This document shows positions 12,152-25,790 of a DNA stretch of 64,000 bases, one piece after another. Source of the stretch: Haemonchus contortus (Eukaryota; Nematoda; Chromadorea; Rhabditida; Trichostrongylidae); assembly GCA_000469685.2 (NCBI GenBank), contig LS997562.1:30727928-30791927 (forward strand). The letters run 5' to 3'. Position 1 is the first letter of the stretch. The number at the start of each line of letters is the position of its first letter. A program made the translations under genes and the position numbers. The notes below the pieces were generated by a model. The model made no database searches. It had not been told where the DNA came from and saw nothing but the letters and a program-made list of their open reading frames with translations.

Positions 12152-13633
12152 ATGCCAGCGCTGCCGGGCCACCAGCGTAATGTATCACAAGGGCAACATG
12201 TGAGTAAATGTTGTTTGATTTTCTTTGTTACCGTTTTTTTGTCGCTGGAGGCACTATTTTTCATTTTTCCTTTTTTGGTATCGTTTTTCTGAGCTCGTAC
12301 CCGGAAATGATGTTTTTTGTTACACGAAGCAGGATTTAAGGATTGATTTCTACTATTTTTCATAAATCTTCAGAATATTATCTGCTGTTTTTATAGCTAA
12401 TAGTAGACCCTAATGATTCTGGAGACGAGGATGATGCAGAACGCGGGCGAGCGGGAGTATTTCCAGGGGGAAGTCCCGCGCACACGAGCACACAGTGTCG
12501 ACCACAAAATAATAAACCCAAGTAAGTGAAGCGATTCCCACTATTTTTCCAAGGGTAATTTCAAATAATGTAATCACTGAAATAATAGTAATATGGTTCA
12601 TAACAGAGTAATTCAAAGAATTCGTTCAGAGGACTATGCAGCGACCCTCATATTCGTGCGAATGTCAAAGTAATATTAGGCTCAATAGTGCTCACCGTTG
12701 TTGGAACGAGTAAGTATTTTATATTTATATATTTTATTAAAGTTTCCCAGCTCACTTTCGTAGAAAGATGTTGGTTGTGATCGCATTTGATGTGGATATA
12801 TTCATGTTCTTTCAGTTCTCCTGGTTGTGGGAACGATGGTAATGTTTCGTCCCGACGAGGGTGAGTTATCGGTTTTCTTTTTGGATGCCCTCTCCCTTTT
12901 CCTTTCCTTTGTGAATATGTCTTCTCGTCGTATCATTTTCTCTGTCTCAAGGTGTTTGCCCTTGTGTTTTGTTGATTGGTGAAAACCTTGCCAGCATAAT
13001 CGTATTTGGAACAGGTTTCCAATGCGGGGAAATAGATCGCACACAATTTCGACAACGAACCAAGGGGTAGAGTCGATGTCAACTCCTAGGGGCGTGATAG
13101 CGAAATCGAATGCTTGTAACTTTGCGGCATTCACTTGCTCAGTTTGCTTGATTTTATCAATTTTTTTTTGTGGGGAAGTTTGCAGTGGTTAAAAGTTTGA
13201 GGAAGAGCGGGTTGACACAGATTATTCCCCATCTATTTCCTTTGGTAGGTGATTTGCTTCACTACAGCAGCCCCACTTTCTTTTTAGGTAGTACTTTTGC
13301 TTGAGGTATTACTTGTTGGATGTATTTTTCAAAATAAGCTCGTTTATGTGAACCGTAAAAACTCGAATTTTAAGTAGTAATTGAAGGAAGCATTAGATGA
13401 GGGTAAACAACAACAAAATCGAAAATCTTTACAGTTTGATCTACAATACATTATTTTGCGTTCTGATTTCTTCACATAATCTAGACGTAATTATAGGTCC
13501 ACAAGGCTGGGTGTTTTTATTTGCTGGCTTTCTTTGTTTTGTTCCGGGATCTTATCATGTCTACTACATTATCTGTACGCTATGCGGTCGTCCAGGGTAT
13601 TCTTTCGATAAGTTGCCAACTTTCAATCGATGA
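12152..13633 (+). CDS. TMEM134/TMEM230-like (DUF872) membrane protein
   Basis: Five exons: 12152-12199, 12397-12521, 12609-12709, 12816-12860 and 13497-13633 (stop TGA). They total 456 nt, giving 151 residues, and every junction is in phase. The N-terminal third is hydrophilic and acidic (…DPNDSGDEDDAERG…) and probably cytosolic. Two membrane segments follow: VILGSIVLTVVGT with LLVVGTMVM, then WVFLFAGFLCFVPGSYHVYY. The segment FVPGSYHVYY and the tail GYSFDKLPTFNR match the small DUF872 family (TMEM134, TMEM230), whose members end in a similar PGxYH…LP.F block. Family members are endomembrane proteins of poorly defined role. The exon 3 acceptor is read as AACAGAG with the exon starting at 12609, because the upstream CAG would break the frame. 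The last intron (12861-13496) is the longest. Confidence 0.8.
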
Positions 13634-14399
13634 TCGGCTGTGTTTAAAGGATCTCTATCTGATTTGTCTCTCAGCATGGTAGGTCCGGCTGTTTGTAATT
13701 GAGTTAGTGTCATTCACGTTCCGTCTATCTCATTACTGTTTTTCGACACTTTTTTATGTGCCACCCGATTGGGTAAGTGATGCGTATTAAACAACGTAAT
13801 CTGCGATCAAATCAGGTGATACACCAAGTGTATCATGCCTTTTTCGCTGGTATTTGGTGTTAATTATTCTATTTCGTTTAGAAAAAAGTCCTGTACGTAT
13901 TTTGAAAGTAGTCGATGCCCGTTTGAGTTTTTACGTTATCCTTCAATTATATGAATCCCGAATATAGTGGTATCCAGGTTTTTTGTAGCCGAGCTTTGCC
14001 CTTTCTCATCCGATGTGCATAATTGTCCACGTTCGTATAATCCTACGGATTTCTCGATTCACTTTATTTGTAACATAATTCTCAGCATAATTCCGTACAG
14101 TATGCGATTCTCAACTGTTTGTATGGCCATTAAGAATTGTGTTTATTTGTGATTATGTAAAGAAGGTTTAACCCGTATTATACATTGTCTTAAAAATTGT
14201 CTCAAATACAGATAAATGAAAATAATACGATGTCGAGGGGACCACATAAGTTATCGCTGAATGTTAATCACAAATTCAGGGATTTCTCTGCTATGAGGGA
14301 GGATTGGAAATCCCAAAGATAAGACGGAAGACGAAGTTTTAAGTTAGTTTGCTAGATGTAGCTATCATTTTAGCGCTATGTTCTGAGGGGACCTACTTC
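13634..14399. other. Convergent 3' intergenic region
   Basis: It separates the stop of the TMEM134-like gene from the stop of the astacin gene, which face each other, so both 3' UTRs should lie here. No further gene was seen. Confidence 0.5.
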
Positions 14400-17300
14400 T
14401 TACTTAGCCAATTCGAAGTCATTGAGAAGTGGAGAATCGCTTTGGCAAGTACCGTCCACATTGATGAAAGGTGGACAGCACTGAGGCTCCAGACATCCGG
14501 ATAATGCTTGTGACGCCCTGAAATCGATATATGTATTTGCTAGTAATTTCCTCAAATCCTTCAACATACGGTACATACTTGGTACAAACTCGTCCGTTAC
14601 AGATTTTGTCGTTGGCGAGTAGTTTAGCGCAGTGCTTATCGATGGGGCACGCTTTCAAATTGCATGTGCTGAACTCTTGCCGTCGGCCTCTGTAAATAAT
14701 ATGCTGTCCTGTTTTTCAAGGGTTGCGGCGCTTATTCAGCGTCGAGGTTAATGTTTACCTTTCACAAACGATAGAGTCTTTTGTGTTCAGTCATGAACAA
14801 TCGGTACTTCTGAACTAATATTTGCTGGCTATTTTTTTCAAAATGCGATAGACGATATTCTTCGGGGCTAATAGCGAACTTTTTGGCGTCATGCAAAAGT
14901 ACCGAAAATAATGTAACGAACTAGAAATTCTTTCATGTTTTTCATTGCAAAGTGAATAGACGGTTAAGAGCGTTCATACCTGCACGACCTTAGCTGCTTG
15001 AGAAACACGTAAAATTTAGCATTTTCCACTTTTCGCTAACCAGTGGGTTATCTGTTAAATTGGAGCATTAGGCATGTCTCTCCCTTTTTAGGCTCTGTAG
15101 CCTACCCTTTTCCCTCACATTCTTTTCCTCGCCGAGAGCGGTTTACTGTCTTGAACCTTTCTCTCTGTGAACGAACGCTCTCATTCTCATGATAACCTGG
15201 CCGCGTTTCTCTTGGAGGTATTGGAATGTCAGATCGGCCGAAAAAATCGTCCCTACTATTCCCTCTTCTGTTCGACTCCCAAGGTCCCTCTTGACTTCAT
15301 CTGTCTACGCCCCTCTTTCTTGAACGTCCCTTTCTTACAGTATGGCGCTCATCAGTACTTTTTTTTTAAAAGAATTCTTCGGAAAATTCCACAAATTTTC
15401 AATCCTCACGAATACATGACCTGCTTTCTTGTTGTTTTGAACGTATCCCACTTGAAGAGTTGTCGCAAACCTATTACTTTCTCATCGATTGGCGGTAAGA
15501 CGATTACTGCTTCGAAAGGTCGTACGAAACGTCGCCACGGCTTATAGCAACGCATAGAATGGCTTAGAGAGTAAAAATCAGTAGTTTTTCTGGGAACCTT
15601 CTCTGTGAAGTCTAATCCGGGAGGTTTGTGATATCCTTGCAGCTTCGTCTGACCTCAGCGAGATTTTCATTCTCTGAGTTAACGACTAGTAGAACATGGA
15701 AGTGTAGAACTCTTAGCTTCTCGATGTATCCACTTTCCTCCTTGTTCCTCCTTGCCCGAATCTCGTGTGCGTCTCATTTTTGATTCGATAAGATCGAACT
15801 CCAATGAGTGCGATGAAGATCTAGATAAACAACACTGCGCTGTTCAATCATCCGGATCCTCAGGTTGCGGCGAGCTTTAATACTTCCCCCTTCTAGTAGT
15901 TTTTCGCTGGAGGCTGAAGACTGCGCAGAGTTGGTCACACGCCCGGGTCGGGGACCAACAACCATATGCTGAGGACCGTTTCAGCGTTCCCTTGACAAAC
16001 CCAGTCACCTTTCCTATGAGGATACTATTTCAATGGCATTATGTGTTGACAGTAGGTAACAAAAATAACAAGCAGGTAATCGAGTAGTTACAGAAACTCT
16101 TTAAGAACGAAGGGAATTGAAGGAGTTTTGGACTTACTTGCATTGTTTTGTACGACATACTCGAACTCTGGACATGATTCCACATCCACCACAACTGCGC
16201 GAACACTGCGACCACGATCCCCATTCGGCCCACTGATCCGTTCCTTCGATGGTCGTTGGTACAGCTAAAACCATAGCTTGCATTTAGGACATTATCTCTA
16301 GCTGCTCTTAAGTGACTCACGTGTTGTTGTAATGACCACTGGTGCTGGTGTGGTCCTGGCGGGAAGGTCGGCTAAAACAAAGCCGATCTTGTTGTAGCTT
16401 AACACCTAGGAGATTGGAACCTACTGGCTCGTGCTTGCAGCTTGAAGCCAACGTCGTTTGTGAGCTGCGATCGGAAGATAATCACTGCGATGTTCAGCTC
16501 AGAGACGAAGGAGCCCTTGGGAATATTGAAGCAGCACCATCTGTAATCAGCAACCTTACCGAAGGAATGGATTTATTTTGAGAATGTCTTGAGAAGTTTT
16601 GGGGGTCTTAATAATTCCCCACGTAGAGTGAAAGAAGATTTTCTTAACCTGAATCCAGTTGGGCGTAAATCAGCCGAGATCTTCATTTCCACGTAATCGA
16701 CGCAAGTTGATGTGCACAGGAAGGAAAATTCTTCAATGAACTCGAACTCGATTCGTTTGCCTGCTGGAGCCTAAATAAGCCTGACTTCATAAAAAATTCA
16801 AATTCAAATTCAAATTCAAATTAATGCATAGTGACGATAAGCATGCTTTTTATGATTTCTCAGTGGAGTGAAACTGTGACTCCCAAGGATAGCACAAGTG
16901 ACGGTGTCGGGTCGAGAAAGGCTTAGATTTGGCGTTTCGCCGACGTACACATCCATAGACTTATAAGTTTTCATGGCGGGGTAGAGGCTGTGAGGTGGCA
17001 CCATCCGCAGAAAGCCTCGCACGGTGCTTATAGGTGGCTTGCTGTAGCCACACACATTTGGACAGCTCGTCCGAGTACCCCTTCCTTCTGAAGTTCTGTA
17101 TGTCTCTGAATACTCGCGTTTTTTTCTCCGCTTTTGCACTATTCTGCGCCATCACTTCCATTATTCCTTTCAAACTGGGTATCCCGAATTGATCGTGAAC
17201 TGTGTCTTCGATGGCGTCGCTCTCTTTCTAACAGCGAGGTGTCAGTACCTCTGAATTAGTTGAAATGCATTCAAACGTCAGTTCAGTTTAGAATAGAAGT

Positions 17301-20300
17301 TGAATAGTGGCAACTATCAGAATGGGATTGATCAGCATCAAAAACTCTGTTCTATCGTTTATTCGTTCCATTCCTAATCCATTTTATCGCGAAATTTCAT
17401 ATCAAAGACTGCATGCCATCAAACCAACCTCGAAAACCCAGTTACATTTTTGATCGGGATCGTAGCCTGGATCAGGGAAACCCGGAGATTCGATCGACTG
17501 CCATTCTTCTTTCACCACGATTTTGCCACCGCATTCCGCTTCTGAACCACTCAAAAAGTTTCTGTGATTTTGCATAAACCCAACCAACAGACTTACTTCT
17601 AGGCGGTTCAAAATCTTCGCATTTTGGGCCTGAAAGTCCATTAGGACATAGGCAGGTGTCGCACTGTTTCGGATGTGGATAGCCTCCATTTTTGCAGTCA
17701 TTTGATCCGGAGCATCGATCTGAAACAACTGATTGATGGGAAATCCGCTTAATATCGTGGAGTCCGGGGTGTTCGATCTGTATTTTGATGGTCCTATTTA
17801 AGTCAACACAATGGGAACAACACAGCTCTGTTGGCTTATTTTACTGGCTATTCAGTGAAAACTGGTTTATGGAATAAAAGGAATCAGTGTAGGGCGAGAG
17901 GAGGTTGAGTGTTCTCTTCATGGGGGACTGGAACCCAATCACACTTTCATCAACCACTTTTTGAATGTCCCACAACAATTACACTAAAAGTAAACAGGGA
18001 GGTTCAGCTCGCTTCTATCGGGATAATTCTAGTAATTCAAGTAATCGGGATGAGTGGAGGTAGTTACTATAAAATAATGGATATACTCCTCGCATGATCA
18101 ATTCGGATTTCTGGTATCGGAACACCTAGAAAACGCTCCTAATGTTGAGTTGTAAATCGTCAAAATCATCCCCACGCTCCTGTTGGTTTTCACCCATCGA
18201 CAGCTCACACTACGCACGACTTCCATCAATGGCTAGAGTTTTATTGTACAAATAAATATTGTATTATAGCCCAAATTCAAGTTGCCCGAATTTGTTAGAA
18301 GTGTCAGGGAACGAGTTCTGGGAAGCTCTACATCACTTTCTCATTTCCCCACCACTACGACCACATTAGAGTCGATTTATAGGAGAGCCTCCGACCGTTA
18401 CAATCGTGGATCTGACAGAAGTTGCGGTTTCTGCTGCGTGCATTTCCCTTGAAATTCAGAGGCAAGCCTCATTTTTCGTTTCGATAATTGCATTGGACTG
18501 GAAATTGCGCGATGGAATAGAAGAAGAGAATCCATGAATGCTCTTTAATTGACCGGTCGAATCAAAAAGATGAATTTGGGATGAGGAGGTGAAAGTAAAT
18601 GAAACCAGCGAAGGAATGCCTTCTTGAGGGGATCCGAGATAATTCTTCAAAGTAATAGTAAAGACGAAGTTAGGATGAGAGTGTTATCGGTATTGACATC
18701 AACTTTTTCGTTCGTTTTCCTCGACTAATTTGGTTGGGTCAAGCTGGACCCTTCTTTCAGGAAATGAACTGCTCTCACTGACGTTTTCAGTGAAGTGTCA
18801 TAGCCAAAGGGAACCTTCACTGCCACCAGTCAGAAATCCGTTGTCTGCAGCCCTCAGATAGCCTTAGTTCCTCTGTAAAGAGCTACTAAACCCACCCAGA
18901 ATCATTAATAATGACATGATTCTCTACCATCTCTCTTGCCTCAAACGTTGTTTACGTAATCGCGACTAGGAAAGCTGGGGGGGCAACATGTTCAAATAGG
19001 GTCACACAATTTGTACGGCTTGCTTCCCGATCGAGCCTTACAACAATACGTTTGAACAAATCCAACATTCACGCAGTTCTATCTAACAGGAAGATTGACT
19101 GAATGCATTTGCTGCTGGTAAAAAGGAACTATTATGGCATCTTTGTTTTGGGAGCGTTCCAGCCCTACCGCTGCACCTTTTGATCCACAACTTATAGCTC
19201 TTTCATCAATCTTGCACCTTCGGCTTCCTTCTTTCAACCACCCAGTGAATGTTGTTCAGAACGAATTTCGCTTCTTTTCTCTTGCCGCGACAGACCAGTC
19301 TGGGAAGTGGAACTCACCTCCAGAGCACATTCTCTATGATCACCTGTCAATTAATATAGAAGTCGCCTCTGTGTCTCGGAGGGTTTACGGTAAAAGTTAG
19401 CCACAACTTCAAATTTACAGATTGAATGGTTTCTTCACGACGGGAAAGCGGATCAATGAATAGAACAATTTTTTTTGTAAACGGGCTAGAAATAACCTCA
19501 CCTGAACAGTAAGCCTTGTTTATGGTCTCGATGTCCAGAAATGATAGGGTTTCCCGTTGACCGATTGTGCTTTGATAGAGGGGATCCCTTAAGAATATTG
19601 GCGGCCTAATTTTGGGATATCCTCGAACAAAATCAATCAGGCGAACCTCACCGTGTTATCAACGTCTTGCTAGATTGGTCCACACTAAATGCTGTGCTAC
19701 CGTAATGCATCACTGAACCAAGGTCATACGGTAGTCCCAGAGTGTCGATATCCTTGTCACGTTGCAGGAAATCACTGACGTAAGAGGGAAGAATGAAGTC
19801 GGACTCTACCTGAAAACGATTTAGGAGAGCTACAAAGTGAAAAGCTATTGTTATGCTTGGACAGTCCTTCTGAAGCCAACTCGGACAGTTTCGGAACGTA
19901 CTTTGATGTAGGATTGAGCATCAGGACGACTTTGCTCATGCCACATCCCAATCGCATGGCCAATCTCGTGCTCGATGACACCAGCCTGCAATCCTCATAG
20001 TAGGGCGAAGAGCAGAGACATGCATGAATGCCCAAGGTTTTGGGGCTCCAGACAATGCCTGGGCTTGCTCCCAGACCTCACCTTAACGCAGTTCTCTCCG
20101 ATTGACACACCTTGTCTGCCGCCGTTTCTACCGATCATGGAGTAACATCTGAATAATCTTCTGCTATGAAATTTCACAATTTCAAATTCTGTCATAATAT
20201 TTAAAGCACAAAGCTCGGAGTGGGCTTTCAGACGTAATAGCCAGCTCTGGTGGGTTCTCTTAGAATTCACAGATGGACTGACTGGACCTACCCTTGCCCT

Positions 20301-23300
20301 TGGAAAAATTCGATGAAGTCCTCGTTATCTGCGACATCCGGAGAGTTCTCAAACTCCAAGCATGTCACATTTTCCCAGTATCGGATTGCTTTGATTATAT
20401 TCGAAACTGCGTAGAAATCTGAACATACTGTCATTATGAGAAAAGTCAGTTAAAAGGTTACCTGAATCAAATCAAATTCGACTCTTGAGCAGGGAGTCAC
20501 AACTGCTTTCTCTCAAGAGAGGAAGGATGGTGGGGCAACGAGACAAACTTCGTTCTAGCAACGTTTCATGATTCTGCTTAGGACTGTGTCCATTCCATAA
20601 ATTTGCTCAGTATCGCATTTGGTAGAGAGGAAGATAGTAGAATTTCTCAGCGTTTCCTTTCCAGGATCGCTTCCCAATCTTTTCGCTCTGTGCATTATCC
20701 GGAATTGCTTATAGGAGGAATCTAGTGCAGTTAGAATTGGAAGCCTAAGAATTCAAAGTCAGTCGTCTACGCACCAGGAAGGTGAGGCCACAATTGAAGG
20801 ATCTCTTTTGGACAACGATCAAAACAACCATTGTCATGTCAGCCTTAATGGGCGTTGTTGCCTTGGTGAATATGTTTTCTATATTTCTTGTAAAAAACAC
20901 TTCAGGGCACTGGTTCCAAAGACGTGGGACTGCTTACTTTAAGTACAAGACCTACCGATACTCTCATGGAATCGATACTTGATCGGTGCTGTCGTCGGCC
21001 ATTTTGATTCCGGGCTTGCATCGAATGATCGACGTCCACGAACATTCGGCTTCGACTTGCTTTCTATCCCTGACACCTCCTTGAGAATGTTGATTGCCTG
21101 CTTTTTCGACAGGAAGATGTCTCCTTCAATTGAAGGATTTAGGTGTATCGAAGGAAAGAAAAGCAGTAGGCTCCTGTTGTAGCCTTGACCCACAGGATAT
21201 AGCCTTTTACCTTCGAAGAGATATGGGCTGACATCTTTTGCCACCGTTGGCTGCAGCACACTGATTGCCACAGGTTTCTTGGAATCTTCTTCGGCCTGAA
21301 GTGAAACACATACGAAGCATAAAAAATGAAGCTGGTCTTAGCAAGCCACCTACATAGTGGAACATGACAGACAGTGTCGTGACAGATCTCAAAAGGAAAA
21401 GAAAGTCGAAAGCGTCACAACACTTACATCATGCCCAAACTCTCGATTTCCGAAAGCTCTTTGATGAGCGAGTTTCTTCAACTTCAACAACACATCTCCA
21501 ACACTGTCCAAGCTGCTATCTCCGACGTCGAAGTGCTTCTGGAATAGTCACCACTAGAAACATTCGAATGAGCTTAAAACATGGCAGATTTTTCAGTTCA
21601 AAATAAATAACCCTGTGCCATAACCACAGCGGTGCCATAATCTGGGTGGAACGAGTTTCGCTCTGCTAGCTGTACCCACCTTTGTAGAGATTAGCGCATC
21701 AAGCGTGACCGTCAACTAAGTGATCGGATAAGAGTGATGAGAACGGGGGTCTAACATAAAGGAAACATGAATAAGCTATATTTGAAGTTTTCTTTCTCTT
21801 GGAGCTATAACTCGCTGAACCAAAGTTTCGGAGCTAGTCTACGCCATCGCCGATTGCGAATGGTTTCTGCCGTGTAGCCGATTGTAACCCTGCTAATGTA
21901 GAGTTACATAGTTGCGAATGAAGATGCAGAGTAAAAAACAAGATCTTCGGCGTTAAGTTATCCCCTTCATTGGTGAGCTCCGCCCTTCGGCTTCCATTCA
22001 AAATCGTAGTGACTCAGACCCAGGTATACGGCCTCAAATTGCGGTGGCTAGAAGATGTGCAAGGCAGTGTTCTAGTGCTCCGGACAAGTCTTCTGGTACC
22101 ATCCACCTGAGCCTCGAGATATAAAGGCTTGGTTGGCTGGGAAGGGGGGGGGGGTTCCTATGCCAAACTCGCTCCCCGAATTACCCCGAATTATGCATAT
22201 GTATGTGATAGTGCACCACTTGCCACAACGCCGTTCGCCATAGAATGGAATTACTCAATGTTCTGTGAAAATCAAAAAGTTTGTAAAAAAAAAAGCAAAA
22301 ATAATAGTTCATGGCAGTAGATTATAGCATTATGTCATACTGTATTATATCCTGTTGGACAGTTTTCGATTTCATCGAACATGGTACCTAGTAGTTACAA
22401 AATTTACAGGATATTTTAAGCTCAGAGGCACGTTTTGTTTTGAACAGGTAGAAGAGTAGAAGGCGAAGAGTAAAGAGGAAAGGTTCTTCTAGCTTCATTC
22501 CTTTCTTACCCCAGTCCATGCTCTCATCTAATTTCAGCAAAAGTCAACTGCACGAGAGAGGGATTCTTTATTGTCGCTCTAGGATGATTACTGTTGATCC
22601 TGAGCAAGGATGAGCTAGAGCCAATTGAAGCGCAAAGTTCACACAAATCTGGGCGACTTTGGTGCCAATCAACAGAGCCTAGAGTGATGGAAAGCATGTG
22701 TAATCCGAAAAGTTTTAGGCTGAGTTTCAGTTTGCGAACATGCTATCACATGTTACCGCTCCAGGCCTAATTTCGCTCTTAGCGTTCCTTGATATTGAGA
22801 AAGGCTATACTTCTATCTCGATATCATGATGTTGGTGGATCCCGTTAGACCGATGGATCAACCATTTGGGACCGTTAAGTTGCTAAAAATCACAAACGGA
22901 AGTGCAGTAATACTGGTTTTTGTATCAGCCGTCACCGCTTCCCAAAGCTAAGCCTATAATCCGGATTAATGCGCAGATACCCTTTTGGTTCCTATTTATT
23001 GACAAAAATGATCGTTGGTCGAATACGTGAAGTCTTTGCTTTTGTTTGTATGTGAAATGATACAACTACGGAGCCTAAGAAAAGTATGTACCATTTTTGT
23101 TCTCACTTATAGTTCTCATGTTGACTGAGCGGCTCAAACCCGCTGTGGGAAATTTCCTTGAGAAAGGCCTGAGAACGAATCGCAGAGAACATACATTCTA
23201 GTGAACAACTGGGAAGATCACAGTTTATATCAAAGGGTTTACCTCTAGTTCTCGCCTTCCGACATCACTGGCATTAGTGGCAGAGATGAAAACAAAGAGT

Positions 23301-23317
23301 AATACTAAGAGTAGCAT
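14400..23317 (-). CDS. nas-36: Astacin metalloprotease, EGF-CUB-TSP1 type (NAS-36/37-like)
   Basis: Fifteen exons in transcript order: 23317-23243, 21295-21211, 21123-20956, 20418-20292, 20148-20082, 19985-19902, 19809-19652, 19587-19502, 17719-17597, 17541-17429, 16770-16649, 16540-16425, 16264-16138, 14689-14579 and 14517-14400. Total 1680 nt, 559 residues, all junctions in phase. Order of domains: signal peptide ([16 protein letters not shown], 1-16); propeptide ending in a basic RGRR furin-type site; astacin domain with zinc site [17 protein letters not shown] (180-196; H180, E181, H184, H190) and Met-turn SVMHYGS (234-240); EGF-like about 285-320; CUB about 327-441; TSP1 ([18 protein letters not shown]) about 450-505; Cys-rich tail with CCPPF. 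Secreted zinc endopeptidase; C. elegans relatives of this layout act on cuticle at moulting. Length and tail favour NAS-36 over the longer NAS-37. Exons 3 and 8 use AAG 3' splice sites. An extra exon in the 1.9-kb first intron cannot be excluded. Confidence 0.88.
16798..16825. repeat. (AAATTC)n microsatellite
   Basis: Between four and five AAATTC units inside the CUB intron (17428-16771) of the astacin gene, at the left edge of a degenerate MITE. Confidence 0.8.
16826..17209 (-). mobile_element. Degenerate MITE in astacin CUB intron
   Basis: The right end GATCGTGAACTGTGTCTT matches the terminal repeat of the AAAGGCA..TGCCTTT family. A weak left counterpart (GTGACGATAAG) lies near 16830. The interior shares GGTAGAGGCTGTGAGG-like and CTCGTCCGAGTAC blocks with other copies. 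It lies wholly within an intron. Confidence 0.45.
21971..22240 (-). mobile_element. tRNA-derived SINE, copy 5, in astacin intron 1
   Basis: The SINE body is recognisable in reverse (TTCCATTCAAAATCGTAGTG, then TCTTCTGGTACCATC and AAGGCTTGGTTGGC), ending at a degraded head (CACCACTTGCCACAACGCC). A G run at about 22145 interrupts it. Confidence 0.6.
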
Positions 23318-25790
23318 CAAAATAGAAGTGAAGATCGGCTGGCAGATAGTGGAGTGATTAAGCTGGACTGATAGCCACGAATCAATGACATCGTTTTCAA
23401 AGATAAAACCTGTTCGAATTGGCCGCTCAGATGAAGGACGCCTGGCCACGATGCGAAGAAACAAGCAGTGGCAAAGCGGTTGTCCACTTGATGGTTAACA
23501 TCAAATTCCCCTCTACTGGCTTAAGGTTTCGTACGGTAACACAGGGTCAGACCGATTTGCTCTAAAGACGGAACTTAGGCCAACTCTCACTCCTACATTC
23601 GTTGAATTTCCGCATCAATTATAAATCACAAAACTTTTCCTCTCGGCAATGTTAGACGAATACAGAAATTACTGAACAGTTCAAAGTTTCACACAGTTTC
23701 CTTCTCCAGAGACCAATGTCCACCTAGACTAGAATCAAGGGCTTTCCCTGATGGTTTTTGTAAATCAGTTCGTGGCTGTCAGTAAATTTTTTTAACGCAC
23801 CGCTTCATTTTCTTGGATTTCGCAGTAATTGAAGAACCCTGCAGCTTTCATTTTAACTGGATTGGGGAACATGGTTCATATTTAAGCAGAAGTACTCAAA
23901 CGCTGGTCACTCTCCACTAAAGGTCTCGTAAAAAGAATGGACGCCTAAAGCAAAGTTGCTGTACCGAGTTGCTAGAGCAAACGAAACCATCTACCTAGCG
24001 CTAGGTATGTCAAATTTTGAAATTCGCGAAGAAGAAAAGTAAAGAGTAAGTTCCATCCAAACTGGTATTTGTACTGCCGTCTAAGGAGACGATCGTCTCA
24101 TAATATTTCGGCATCTCACCGTTTTTAGCGATTCACCAACTCACCCGTGGGTGCAGGATCAAGTTTTGCCACGACCAATGGGTTCCCATTTCACCTTTCA
24201 CAACGAATAGGACGTAGGACTGGGTCGTCAGAGTCACTATTATTCTTACCAAGGGAACTTCCGTTCTTACTATAACATTGCCACTTTACTCCGTTGTGAT
24301 CGGAGTTGAGCTATTGAAGTCCCCAAACAGTCTGAGAAACAAACAAGCTATATCACTCCAGAGATGTTACCAATAGAGTTGTTTGCGATTTGATCTCAAG
24401 AGGTCTTCTTATCTCAGACCTCTTAATAACCAACGGCACCATCTTATCTCGCACCCCGTCAGGCTTCATGATTTGTAGGGGCTCTAATCGGCTTATCCTA
24501 TGACCGAAATAAGCTGCTGAGCTTCACGAGTAGTAATTGCGTTGAAGGGAACTCAAAAATTCGCTTGGCTGATCTGTTCAACAGGGAGCGTTAGTGCAGT
24601 TCCAAAGAACCTCAGGAGTTGGACACACTCTTCAAATCAGCTGACCAATCTTTGGCCTCCTTTTTTGTCGAAGCCAGTTGTTCATGGAATATACTTTCCC
24701 TGGAATTTAATCTCAAGATTTGAACACGGCCTTTCTCAAGAAATCTCACTCTAGGAGATACGGTCCGCATCAGAACTATATGGAGCTCTCCCAGATTACC
24801 TTTCGTCCTACTTGTTTTAAGCTTCTCTTCGGCCTATGATTTCAAGACCCCTTTACGATAAGGAACAACTTCCATTCGGATTGCACTCATGCTATGAAGC
24901 TTGTATAAACCATAAAAGTCCAGCTGTTCTGCACCTTGCCTTTTGGTTGAGGGCTTCACCCCATCTTCCACCCACGATGCATGCAATCTCAAATGTGTGT
25001 TCCGCCAAAGCCGACTTTGACATTTGCCGTTAACGTGTGACTTGATATATTTTATTGAAATTTGATGGAAAACATCACATAACCACATAGAATACATATT
25101 TTTACAAAATTCATCAACTCTTGTGCCAAATGGTAAATTCCTTCACAATCTGAAATTCACATGAACTCTTTGATGTTCCTTTCTGTTTGGTTGCATGAGC
25201 GGCGCCAATTCATGAGTACCTGATCCAGTATCAGTGTACTGCCTAGTTATCGGTAATTTTAAAGGAATCATCCGTGTTGACTGATTTCTCTGTTTTCCTT
25301 GGAAATCGGAATGGAAACCTAGGAAATCAAAGGGGTTGCTGATCACAGGTAGTAGACTAACAATGAGCAGCCTCCGGAACAAGATCTAAGCTGAAAAACC
25401 GCTAGGGTTTAGGCACGGATATGAAAAAAAAAGAAAAAAAAGAATTTACGCAAAATTATTGCACATTGTGATCTATCTAGAACAAAAATTCAACCCAATT
25501 TTGGCAATCACTAGAAATAGAGCTCGGCTAAAGCTACGGTTCACACTCATCGCATTTAATGGTTGCAGATGGCCAGGTATGGGAGCTGTCTCAACCAACA
25601 CCGCAGAGTTCAGTCCAACTTTGACCTGCTTGACTTGCTTGGTAGCAGTTTTGTTCATCATTTTTGTAGGTAGAATTACAGACGTTCTCGATAAAGCTAG
25701 ATCTCCTATCGGAGCTCCAAGGAAACGAGGGAAACCATTCTTCAACATAAAGTCTGGGAAGCAGATATATCTTCAAATAACAGGAAAGAG
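23318..25790. other. Intergenic between astacin and transporter genes
   Basis: Both flanking genes run leftward, so this holds the 5' region of the astacin gene and the 3' flank of the transporter. No convincing exon was found. Confidence 0.45.
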
